A stretch of 64,000 nucleotides of DNA from Actinomyces glycerinitolerans (GTDB lineage: Bacteria > Actinomycetota > Actinomycetes > Actinomycetales > Actinomycetaceae): NCBI RefSeq assembly GCF_900098745.1, contig NZ_FQTT01000012.1, positions 123,403-187,402 of the forward strand, read 5' to 3'. Under the pieces are notes generated by a model. The model ran no database searches. It had not been told where the DNA came from and saw only the letters and a program-made list of their open reading frames with translations. A program made the translations under genes and the position numbers. Of this stretch, positions 55,053 to 63,042 are shown piece after piece (within the stretch, counting starts at the first letter, position 1; each line of letters opens with the position of its first letter).

Positions 55053-55768
55053 CGCTGCCGCAGGCGCTCGCCGGATTCGCGGCCATCGTGGTTGTGCTCA
55101 CGCTGGTGCCCGGACTCGACACCGCGGTCGTGCTGCGGGGCGCACTCAATCACTCTCGCGGTTACGGCCTGGCCACGGTCGCGGGCATCTTCACCGGGCT
55201 GATCATCTGGGGCGCAGCCGCCGGCGCCGGGGCGACGGCGGTGTTGGCCGCCTCCCGCACGGCTTACCGGCTCCTGTCGCTGGCCGGTGCCCTGTATCTG
55301 GCCTGGATGGGCGGCGGCATGCTGCTGCGTTCCTTCCGTCGTGCCTCCCGTGGGCGGACGGCCATAGACCTGGGAACGGGCGCGGCACAGGCGGAGACCG
55401 CGTCGGCGGAAGCGCCGCTTACAACGGGAGCACGTGTCGCTGACGCCGACGGTGCTCCGCTGTGGCGGGGCTGGCTCACCGGGCTGGCGACCGATCTGCT
55501 CAACCCCAAGGCGGGCGTGTTCTACCTCGCCACCATTCCGCAGTTCATGGCCGTCGGGGTGCCACCACTGCTGATGGGCGTGCTGCTCGCCACCGTGCAC
55601 GGGCTGTGCTGCATGGTGTGGATGGGCGCACTCGCCGTCGGGGCGTCGTGGATCGCGCCCCGGCTGGAGTCCGGTGCCGGGGCCGCGCTGGAGCGCTGGA
55701 CGGACCGGGTCACCGGCGGCGTTCTGCTCGGATTCGGTGCGAAGCTGGCGTTCGACGCCCGCGTGTAA
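55049..55768 (+). CDS. LysE/RhtB family amino-acid exporter-like protein
   Basis: 239-residue membrane protein with six expected membrane segments. The N-terminal LVPGLDTAVVLRGALNHSRGYGLATVAGIFTG is the LysE family signature region. The family-typical LTDLLNPKAG appears as ATDLLNPKAGVFYL. A hydrophilic loop of about 50 residues (about 98-150) is longer than usual. Substrate is unknown; amino acid efflux is inferred. It overlaps the upstream phosphatase by four bases. Confidence 0.88.
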   Translation: MTLPQALAGFAAIVVVLTLVPGLDTAVVLRGALNHSRGYGLATVAGIFTGLIIWGAAAGAGATAVLAASRTAYRLLSLAGALYLAWMGGGMLLRSFRRASRGRTAIDLGTGAAQAETASAEAPLTTGARVADADGAPLWRGWLTGLATDLLNPKAGVFYLATIPQFMAVGVPPLLMGVLLATVHGLCCMVWMGALAVGASWIAPRLESGAGAALERWTDRVTGGVLLGFGAKLAFDARV

Positions 55769-55829
55769 GCGCCGGCATCACCGCGGAAGGGAAGCAGCAC
55801 TTGGCGCCGGGTGCGCCCCGAGCGCGAGC

Positions 55830-56738
55830 CTAGGCCTCGAAGCTCTCCGCAGCCCCCGGGAATGAGGCGTCACGGACCGCGGCGTTGTAATCCTGCGCGG
55901 CCTGTTGCAGCGCCCGACCGACCTGGCCGAACTGCCGTGCGAAGCGCGGCTTCCACTCCTCCATACCGGCCATGTCGGTCCACACCAGCACCTGGCCGTC
56001 GCAGTGGACTCCGGCACCGATACCGATCGTGGGCACCGGCACCGCCTGCGTAATGCGCGCCGCCACCGGCTCAGGCATCATCTCCAGAACCATCCCGATC
56101 GCGCCGGCGTCGGCCAGCGCCGCGGCGTCTGCCAACAGGGCCTCCTGCGCATCCTCGCCGCGGCCCTGTACGCGGAAGCCGCCGAGCTTGTTCACCGACT
56201 GGGGAGTGAAGCCGAGGTGGCCGACCACCGGGATGCCCGCGTCGGACAGTGCGCGCACCGTTGCCGCCCGGGGGCGGCCGCCCTCGAGCTTGACGGCGTT
56301 GGCGCCCACGCGCATGAGCCGTACGGCACTGGCCAGGGCCTGCTCGGGGCCGGCCTCATAGGTGCCGAAGGGCAGATCCGCCACCACCAGGGCCCGGCTG
56401 GTGCCGCGGGCCACCGAGCGAGTGGCCACCACCATCTCGTCGAGGGTGACCGGCACGGTGGAGTCGTAGCCGAGCATGACGTTGCCCAGCGAGTCGCCGA
56501 CCAGCAGCATGTCGGTACCCGCAGCATCCAGGATGCGCGCGGTGACCGCGTCGTAGGCGGTGAGCATGGTCAGCTTCTCGCCCCGCTGCTTCGCGCTCAG
56601 CAGGTGGTGCACGCGCACTTTCTTGACCTGTGAGATCTGCGGCCCCGCCGCGGCCGGGGTGGTGACTTCGGCGGCGGCGGGGGAGGCGCCTACCGTGGCA
56701 GCGTCTGCGGATGACTGGTCGGAAGCGGAAGTGGTCAT
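55830..56738 (-). CDS. panB: 3-methyl-2-oxobutanoate hydroxymethyltransferase
   Basis: Ketopantoate-forming enzyme of pantothenate/CoA synthesis, 302 residues including a ~38-residue Ala/Thr-rich N-terminal extension. Metal-binding D82 (LLVGDSLGNVMLGYDST), D121 (VVADLPFGTYEAG), and the catalytic Glu in MVLEMMPEPVA (about 219) are present, plus the IGIGAG loop near 239-244. The ATG at 56738 is the first start. It is a stand-alone gene; panC is not nearby. Confidence 0.95.
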   Translation of the reverse strand: MTTSASDQSSADAATVGASPAAAEVTTPAAAGPQISQVKKVRVHHLLSAKQRGEKLTMLTAYDAVTARILDAAGTDMLLVGDSLGNVMLGYDSTVPVTLDEMVVATRSVARGTSRALVVADLPFGTYEAGPEQALASAVRLMRVGANAVKLEGGRPRAATVRALSDAGIPVVGHLGFTPQSVNKLGGFRVQGRGEDAQEALLADAAALADAGAIGMVLEMMPEPVAARITQAVPVPTIGIGAGVHCDGQVLVWTDMAGMEEWKPRFARQFGQVGRALQQAAQDYNAAVRDASFPGAAESFEA

Positions 56739-56852
56739 GTTCGGAGCCTACTCGCCGGGCGGAGCTCCTATTCCGATTCCTTGACGGCGACGATCGGCAG
56801 CGGAGCCCCGGCGGCGAGGCTGCTGTCGGTGTGACGGTTCAGGTCTGCACGC

Positions 56853-57113
56853 TCAAACTGGCTCTTCGGGTTTGAGGGCGTGGTGTCCACGGGCCGGTCG
56901 GGAGTCTGGGTCGGGCGTGTGAGTGGACTGGGGTGTCTGCTGCGCCGGTTCGGCGTTAACAACGCTACTTAACGCTCTGCTGTATACCTCGGAGCCCTTC
57001 AGTAGATCGTTAACCGGCGTTGTTAACCCCGAAGTGGCGTTGTAGACGCCGTGGATGGCGAAGTCGCATAGCAGATGGTCCCGCTTCCGGGCACGGGGGA
57101 TGGCGGCAGACAA
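56853..57113 (-). CDS. Possible small protein of unknown function
   Basis: An 86-codon frame in the 56739-57360 gap. The N-terminal half (RKRDHLLCDFAIHGVYNATSGL) is less GC-biased than shadow frames here and ends in a Pro/Thr-rich tail. No ribosome site, family or homologue is recognised, so it may be chance. The frame lies over a set of GGCGTTGTTAAC-like repeated words. Confidence 0.25.
   Translation of the reverse strand: MSAAIPRARKRDHLLCDFAIHGVYNATSGLTTPVNDLLKGSEVYSRALSSVVNAEPAQQTPQSTHTPDPDSRPARGHHALKPEEPV
56955..57028. promoter_or_regulatory. GTTAACAACGC inverted repeat in the panB-glnA gap
   Basis: GTTAACAACGC (56955-56965) and GCGTTGTTAAC (57018-57028) are perfect complements 52 bases apart. 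A related word GGCGTTGTAGAC occurs at about 57036. The segment is A/T-richer than its surroundings, as expected of a regulatory region. What it controls is unclear: glnA starts 330 bp downstream. The rest of 56739-57360 holds nothing else I can support. Confidence 0.4.
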
Positions 57114-57360
57114 GTCCGGCGCGGTGAACCGGCACTGCTCACCGGATCCTTCGCCCCCGTGAGACGCTGGTCTAACGCACCACGTTCGTTCCGATACCCA
57201 CGTTCACGCCGATAACCCGCGAATGGTCGTGCCCAGCCGTGCCCGCCGCACCGCCGCGTGAAACCCGGCGGACTCCTTCAGCCGATAGGCTGACCGAGGA
57301 AGCCCGCGGTGACCGGACCCGCAGACCACACCGCCCGCGCAAGGAGGCAACGCCAGCATT

Positions 57361-58692
57361 ATGGACAAGCAGCAGGAATACGTACTGCGCGCCATCGAGG
57401 AACGCGACATCCGCTTCATCCGCCTGTGGTTCACCGACGTGCTCGGCCAGCTGAAGTCGGTCGCAATCGCGCCCGCCGAGGTTGAGGGCGCCTTCGAGGA
57501 GGGCATCGGCTTCGACGGCTCGGCCATTGAGGGACTCACCCGCGTGTATGAGTCGGACATGCTGCTGTCCCCGGACCCTTCCACCTTCCAGATGCTGCCG
57601 TGGCGGGAGGAGGTTAACAGCGTCGCCCGCATGTTCTGCGATGTGCTCACCCCGGATGGCGAGCCTGCCCGCACCGATCCGCGCGCCGTACTCGAACGCC
57701 AGCTGGCCCGCGTGGCCGACGCCGGCTTCACCTGCTATGTGCACCCCGAGATCGAGTTCTATCTGGTGGGCCGCGACGGCGACGGTCGCATCGTCCCCAC
57801 CGACCATGCCGGCTACTTTGACCACGTGCCCGGCGGCACCGCGCACGAGTTCCGCCGCCACGCCATCCTCATGCTTGAGCAGATGGGCATTTCGGTGGAG
57901 TTCTCCCACCATGAGGGCGGACCCGGCCAGAACGAGATCGACCTGCGCTTCGCCGACGCGCTGTCCATGGCCGACAACATCATGACCTTCCGCGCCGTGG
58001 TCCAGGAGGTCGCCCTGCAGGAGGGCTGCGAGGCCACGTTCATGCCCAAGCCCTTCGTCGGCCAGCCCGGAAGCGGCATGCACACGCACTTCTCCCTGTA
58101 CGAGGGCGACCACAACGCCTTCCACGATCCGTCCGGGCAGTACCAGCTGTCCGCCACCGGGCGCGCGTTCGTCGCCGGTCTGCTGCACCATGCTACCGAG
58201 ATCTGCGCGGTCACCAACCAGCATGTGAACTCCTACAAGCGGTTGTGGGGCGGCGACGAGGCCCCCAGCTACGTGTGCTGGGGTCACAACAACCGCTCGG
58301 CCCTGGTGCGCGTCCCCATGCACAAGCCCGGCAAGGCCCAGTCCGCCCGCGTGGAGTTCCGGGGCATCGACTCCTCCGCCAACCCCTACCTGGCCTTCGC
58401 CGTGATTCTCGCCGCGGGCATGAAGGGCATTGAAGAGGGCTACGAGCTTCCCGCCGAGGCGGAGGACACCGTCTGGGCCCTGTCCGAGTTGGAACGCAAG
58501 TCGCTGGGCATCGGGGCACTGCCCACCTCACTGAAGAGCGCCGTGGCCGCCATGGCCGAATCCGACCTGGTGGCCGACACGTTGGGGGAGGACGCCTTTG
58601 AGTTCTTCCGCCGCAACAAGCGTCGCGAGTACCTGGCCTACGACGCCCAGGTGACCGACTTCGAACTCAGTCAGTTCTTCCCGAGATTGTGA
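57361..58692 (+). CDS. glnA: Glutamine synthetase type I, GlnA2-like
   Basis: 443-residue glutamine synthetase, forming glutamine from glutamate, ammonia and ATP. Conserved metal and substrate segments: GIGFDGSAIEG, HPEIEFYL, HHEGGPGQNEID, SGMHTHFSLY, NSYKRL, and RVEFRGIDSSANPYL. It lacks the NLYDLP tyrosine that is adenylylated in GS-I beta enzymes; the region reads ERKSLGIGALPTSL. The C-terminus (EFFRRNKRREYLAYDAQVTDFEL) matches actinobacterial GlnA2. CAAGGAGG precedes the ATG. It directly precedes glnE, the usual actinobacterial pairing. Confidence 0.92.
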   Translation: MDKQQEYVLRAIEERDIRFIRLWFTDVLGQLKSVAIAPAEVEGAFEEGIGFDGSAIEGLTRVYESDMLLSPDPSTFQMLPWREEVNSVARMFCDVLTPDGEPARTDPRAVLERQLARVADAGFTCYVHPEIEFYLVGRDGDGRIVPTDHAGYFDHVPGGTAHEFRRHAILMLEQMGISVEFSHHEGGPGQNEIDLRFADALSMADNIMTFRAVVQEVALQEGCEATFMPKPFVGQPGSGMHTHFSLYEGDHNAFHDPSGQYQLSATGRAFVAGLLHHATEICAVTNQHVNSYKRLWGGDEAPSYVCWGHNNRSALVRVPMHKPGKAQSARVEFRGIDSSANPYLAFAVILAAGMKGIEEGYELPAEAEDTVWALSELERKSLGIGALPTSLKSAVAAMAESDLVADTLGEDAFEFFRRNKRREYLAYDAQVTDFELSQFFPRL

Positions 58693-58698
58693 TGACTC

Positions 58699-61600
58699 GT
58701 GTCCACCAACCGTGAAGCAGGGCAGCAGCGGGGCACTCGCCCCGACACGCCCGCCGGAAGCGGCCCGTCCCTGACCGGGCGCGGCCGGTGGCCCAGCACG
58801 CGCGCCCGGCTCCTGTGGGCGGGTTTCACCGAGGTGGATCGCGCCTACGGCCTGCTCACCGACCCGGCGTTGGCGCCCCTGCTGCCCGCCGTGTCCCCGG
58901 CGCCCGACGCCGACACCGAGGAGCTGCCTGCCCTCGACCCGGCCCGTGTAAGGCTGGTGGACGAGCTCGGCCGCACCGCCGACCCGGACCTGGCCCTGCT
59001 CGCCCTGGTCCGGCTGGCGGAGGCATGCACGGTCATCGGCGGCCCAAAAACCGCCATCGAGCCCACTGCGGAGCCGGAATACGTGCACTCCGACGCCGTC
59101 GCCGACGGCGTGGGCGCTCCCGCTCGCACGCTTGCGCGGCTGCTGCGCCTGGACACAGTCGCTGAGCCGACAGACACGGGAGACCCCGACGCTGAGGCGG
59201 ACCTCGACCCAGACGAACAGGAACTCGTGGGCCACCGCGGTCGCCTGCTGGCGGTGCTCGGCGCCTCCCAGGCGCTCGGAGACTTCCTGATCTCCCACCC
59301 CGAGCACCTGGACGCCCTCGCCCCCGCGCACGCCTGGGACGCCCCCGGCCAGCCCAAAGCCGCCATCGGCCTGCACGACGCCGTCGCCGCCGTGCTTGTA
59401 GACGCCCCCACCCCCCTTCCCGAGGCGTTTACCGGCCGCGCCATCAGCGCCTTGCGCGTGGCCTACCGCGACCGCCTGCTCGCCGTGGTCGCCGACGACC
59501 TGACCGCCGAAAGTCCACTGGCGCACCTGCCCACCGTGGGCGGGCGCATGTCCGACCTGGCCGACGCCGCCCTGGAGACCGCCCTGACCATCGCCCGCGC
59601 CGTCGTGGGACCCGCCGCCGCGGACGTGGCCATGGCGATCATCGCCATGGGCAAGACGGGCGCACGCGAACTGAACTACATCTCCGACGTCGACGTCGTC
59701 TACGTGGTCGGCCCCGCCCACCGGGACGGCGTAGAGCGTGCGGCGGACTCCGACGCCGCGGCGGACGAGGAGAACATCCTGCGGGTGGGGGCACAGATCG
59801 CCACCGAGATCGCCCGCATCACCTCCGCGTCGGGCGCCGAGCCACCCCTGTGGCCGCTGGACACCGCGCTGCGCCCCGAGGGCAAGGACGGTGCCCTGGT
59901 GCGCACCCTGGACTCGCACCTGGCGTACTACCAGCGCTGGGCCTCCTCGTGGGAGTTCCAGGCACTGCTCAAGGCGCGCGCCTGCGCCGGCGACCGGCAG
60001 CTCGGCGCCGCCTACGAGGCCGGTGTCGCACCCCTGGTGTGGTCGGCCAGCCAGCGGGAGAACTTCGTCGACGACGCGCGCGCCATGCGCCGCCGGGTCG
60101 AGTCCGAGTCCGCACAGCCGGGTCCCGACGACCGCCGCATCAAACTCGGCCCCGGCGGCCTGCGGGACGTGGAGTTCACCGTGCAGCTGCTGCAACTGGT
60201 GCACGGCCGTGCCGACGCGCGCCTGCGCGTGCGCGGAACCCTGGATGGGCTTCAGCAGCTCTCCGCCGGCGGCTACGTGGGGCGCGCGGACGCGGCCGAA
60301 CTGGCCGACTGCTATCGGATGCTGCGGCTGCTGGAGCACCGCGCCCAACTTCTGCGCATGCGCCGTACCCACGACCTGCCGGCCGCCGATGCAGATCTGC
60401 GCCGCATCGGGCGGGGTATCGACCGCAGGCGGTTGAAGGACGCCGATGCGGTGCGCAAGCTCTTCCACCGGGTGCGCCGCCGGGTGCGGGCCCTGCACGA
60501 GGAGATCTACTACCGGCCGCTGCTCAGCGCCGCCGCCAGCCTGACCACGGAGGAACTGAGCCTCACCCCCGCCGCCGCGCGCGAGCGCCTCGCGGCCTTC
60601 GGCTACCTCGACCCCGACGGCGCGTTGCACCACATCCAGGCGCTCACCGAGGGCGTCAGTCGCCGCGCCGCCATTCAGCGCCAGCTGCTGCCCGTGATCA
60701 TCGGCTGGATCGGGCAGGGCCCCGACCCCGACCACGGCCTGCTGTCCTTCCGCCGCCTGTCGGAGTCCATCGGCGGCTCCCACTGGTACCTGGCCATGCT
60801 GCGGGACTCTCCGGTGGCCGCCCGCCGCCTGTGCCAGGTGCTATCCGGTGCTCGCTGGACCACCGACCGGCTCGCCGAGCGTCCGGAGTCGATCGCCTGG
60901 CTCGACGACGACGCCGAACTGGCCGCCCGCCCGCCCGGCGCGATCTGCTCCGAGACGGAACGGGTACTGCGGCGCCGCTCCTTCACCGCCACGGACCCTG
61001 CCGGCATCGAGCAGCAGGCCGCGGAGGCGATCCGCGCGGTCATGGGGGTGCGCACGCGTGAGCTGATCCGCGCCGCCCTGGCCGACTCACTCGACGGCGT
61101 GGACCCCGCTCGCACCGCCCGCATCCTCGGCGACGCCACCGACGCGGTCCTTGGGGCCGCCCTGACGGTGGCCACCGGCTTGGTGATCGCGCAGCGGGAC
61201 GGGCCGGCCGCCGTCGCCGCCGGCCCCGATGCCGAGGGCGCCTGGCCCGGTGCCGCCGCCCGTCACGCGCTGATCGCCATGGGGCGCCTGGGCGGACGGG
61301 AGATCACCTACACCTCCGACGCCGATGTGCTGTTCGTACACGAGCCGCGGCCCGGCGCCGACCCGGACGTGGCCGCCGCCGAGGCGGAGGCGGTCGCGAA
61401 ATGGGTGACCCGGCTGCTGGCCCAGGCGCGCCCGCACCCGCTCGAGGTGGACACCGGGCTGCGCCCCGAGGGGCGCCAGGGGCCGGTCTCCCGCTCCCTG
61501 GACTCCTACGCGGAGTACTACCAGCGTTGGGGGGCCGTGTGGGAGCGGCAGGCGCTGCTGCGCGCCCGGCCCTGCGCCGGCGACCGCGACCTGGGAGCGC

Positions 61601-62304
61601 GCTTCGAGGCGCTCATCGACCCGCTGCGCTGGAGCCCGGACGGGCTCGACGACGCCGGGCTGCGGGAGATCCGCCGCCTGAAGGCCCGCATGGAGGCCGA
61701 GCGGCTGCCGCGCGGCGCCGATCCCAGTCGGCACGTCAAGCTTGGTCCCGGGGGCCTGTCCGACGTCGAATGGTCCGCGCAGGTGCTGCAACTGACCCGG
61801 GCGGCGCAGGTGCCCGGACTGCGCACCACCTCCACGCTGGAGGCCCTGTCCGCCGCTACCCGGGCGGGCCTGCTCGGCGTCGACGAGGCCGGCAAGCTCA
61901 CCGCCGCCTGGGTGCTGGCCTCCCGGGTGCGGGCCGCCACCGTGCTGGGAACCGGCCGCGAGGGGGCCAGTCGGGTGGAGGTACTGCCCACGGAGCCGCG
62001 CGAGATTCGCCTAGTCGGCCGGCTGCTGGGGCTGCCCGCCGGCAGCGAACGGGACCTGGAGGACATCTACCGGCGCACCGCCCGGCACGCCCGGCGCGTG
62101 GTGGAGCACGTCGTCTTCGGCGACGCCGTCCCGGCGCGGCCGGCCCCGCCCACGACCGCCGCGGGGACGCGCTTGGCGGGCCGGCGCGGGAAGAATGGTC
62201 AGGCACGCATGGGCGACACCGGAGGCGCCGCCGGCAGCGGTAGGAGTGTCAGGCCCCGTCCCCCCAGACGCCCCCGCGGCGCCGGACCCTACCCCTGGTC
62301 CTGA
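58699..62304 (+). CDS. glnE: Bifunctional glutamine synthetase adenylyltransferase/adenylyl-removing enzyme
   Basis: 1201-residue two-headed nucleotidyltransferase controlling glutamine synthetase activity. The N-terminal adenylyl-removing domain carries GKTGARELNYISDVDVVYV near 318-336. The C-terminal adenylyltransferase domain carries GRLGGREITYTSDADVLFV near 862-880. Both keep the Asp-x-Asp metal pair (DVD and DAD). The protein is longer than E. coli GlnE (about 946), mostly through Pro/Arg/Gly tails. A GTG at 58699 starts six bases after the glnA stop. Its target GlnA1 must be encoded elsewhere. Confidence 0.95.
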   Translation: MSTNREAGQQRGTRPDTPAGSGPSLTGRGRWPSTRARLLWAGFTEVDRAYGLLTDPALAPLLPAVSPAPDADTEELPALDPARVRLVDELGRTADPDLALLALVRLAEACTVIGGPKTAIEPTAEPEYVHSDAVADGVGAPARTLARLLRLDTVAEPTDTGDPDAEADLDPDEQELVGHRGRLLAVLGASQALGDFLISHPEHLDALAPAHAWDAPGQPKAAIGLHDAVAAVLVDAPTPLPEAFTGRAISALRVAYRDRLLAVVADDLTAESPLAHLPTVGGRMSDLADAALETALTIARAVVGPAAADVAMAIIAMGKTGARELNYISDVDVVYVVGPAHRDGVERAADSDAAADEENILRVGAQIATEIARITSASGAEPPLWPLDTALRPEGKDGALVRTLDSHLAYYQRWASSWEFQALLKARACAGDRQLGAAYEAGVAPLVWSASQRENFVDDARAMRRRVESESAQPGPDDRRIKLGPGGLRDVEFTVQLLQLVHGRADARLRVRGTLDGLQQLSAGGYVGRADAAELADCYRMLRLLEHRAQLLRMRRTHDLPAADADLRRIGRGIDRRRLKDADAVRKLFHRVRRRVRALHEEIYYRPLLSAAASLTTEELSLTPAAARERLAAFGYLDPDGALHHIQALTEGVSRRAAIQRQLLPVIIGWIGQGPDPDHGLLSFRRLSESIGGSHWYLAMLRDSPVAARRLCQVLSGARWTTDRLAERPESIAWLDDDAELAARPPGAICSETERVLRRRSFTATDPAGIEQQAAEAIRAVMGVRTRELIRAALADSLDGVDPARTARILGDATDAVLGAALTVATGLVIAQRDGPAAVAAGPDAEGAWPGAAARHALIAMGRLGGREITYTSDADVLFVHEPRPGADPDVAAAEAEAVAKWVTRLLAQARPHPLEVDTGLRPEGRQGPVSRSLDSYAEYYQRWGAVWERQALLRARPCAGDRDLGARFEALIDPLRWSPDGLDDAGLREIRRLKARMEAERLPRGADPSRHVKLGPGGLSDVEWSAQVLQLTRAAQVPGLRTTSTLEALSAATRAGLLGVDEAGKLTAAWVLASRVRAATVLGTGREGASRVEVLPTEPREIRLVGRLLGLPAGSERDLEDIYRRTARHARRVVEHVVFGDAVPARPAPPTTAAGTRLAGRRGKNGQARMGDTGGAAGSGRSVRPRPPRRPRGAGPYPWS

Positions 62305-62351
62305 ACGGTCCTGACGTCGCCCTCGGCCCGCGAGCCTGGCAGTATAGGCCC

Positions 62352-63002
62352 GTGAAGCTTCTGCTAGTCCGACACGGCCGCACCATCGCCAACGTCGTCG
62401 GCGCCCTGGATACCGCCTTCCCCGGCAATTCCCTGGACGCCGTCGGGGTGGAGCAGGCCTCGCTGCTGCCGGGGCGCCTGGAGTCCAGTGGGGACCTGGA
62501 TGCCATCTCCTCACTGTGGGTGTCCCCGATCCAGCGGGCCCGGGAGACGATCGCTCCCATTGAGCAGGCGACCGGCCTGGCCGCTCGTATCCGCCCCGGC
62601 CTGCGCGAGGTATTGGCCGGCGACATCGAGATGAACACGGACATCCGCTCCGTGGCCTGCTACACCGACACCACCCGCTCCTGGATGGTGGGGCGTATGG
62701 CCGCGCGGATCCCCGGCAGCCCGGAGGACGGGGCGGATACCTTCGCGCGCTTCAACGGCGTGGTGGAGGAGATCTACAACTCCACCCGCGCCGGCGGCAC
62801 CGCTCTGCTGGTGGCGCACGGCACCATCCTGCGTCTGTGGACGGCGCTGGCGGCGGCGGTCGGCGGGGGAGCGGACCCCGCCTGGATTGCGGAGCACCCC
62901 ATGCGCAACACGGCGGTCAGCGTGGTCGAGGGCGACCCGCATTCGGGTTGGCGGCTGGTCGACTGGGACGAGGGCACCTGGCGGGCCGAGGCCGTGCGAT
63001 AG
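62352..63002 (+). CDS. Histidine phosphatase superfamily protein
   Basis: 216-residue phosphoglycerate mutase-like phosphatase. Catalytic RHG at 7-9 (KLLLVRHGRTIANVVG) and the second histidine in LLVAHGTILRLW. Residues SPIQRARET form the usual phosphate-binding region. The GTG start at 62352 follows glnE by 47 bp. Substrate is unknown. It differs from the protein at 54276 in the loop following the first motif. Confidence 0.9.
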   Translation: MKLLLVRHGRTIANVVGALDTAFPGNSLDAVGVEQASLLPGRLESSGDLDAISSLWVSPIQRARETIAPIEQATGLAARIRPGLREVLAGDIEMNTDIRSVACYTDTTRSWMVGRMAARIPGSPEDGADTFARFNGVVEEIYNSTRAGGTALLVAHGTILRLWTALAAAVGGGADPAWIAEHPMRNTAVSVVEGDPHSGWRLVDWDEGTWRAEAVR

Positions 63003-63042
63003 GTGGGCAGCTCAGACGGTTGCGGAGATTGCCGGACGGCCT

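Noticed and set aside
58528..60783. 751-codon minus-strand frame opposite glnA/glnE
   Set aside because: Gly/Val/His/Gln-rich shadow of glnE; no motif or ribosome site.
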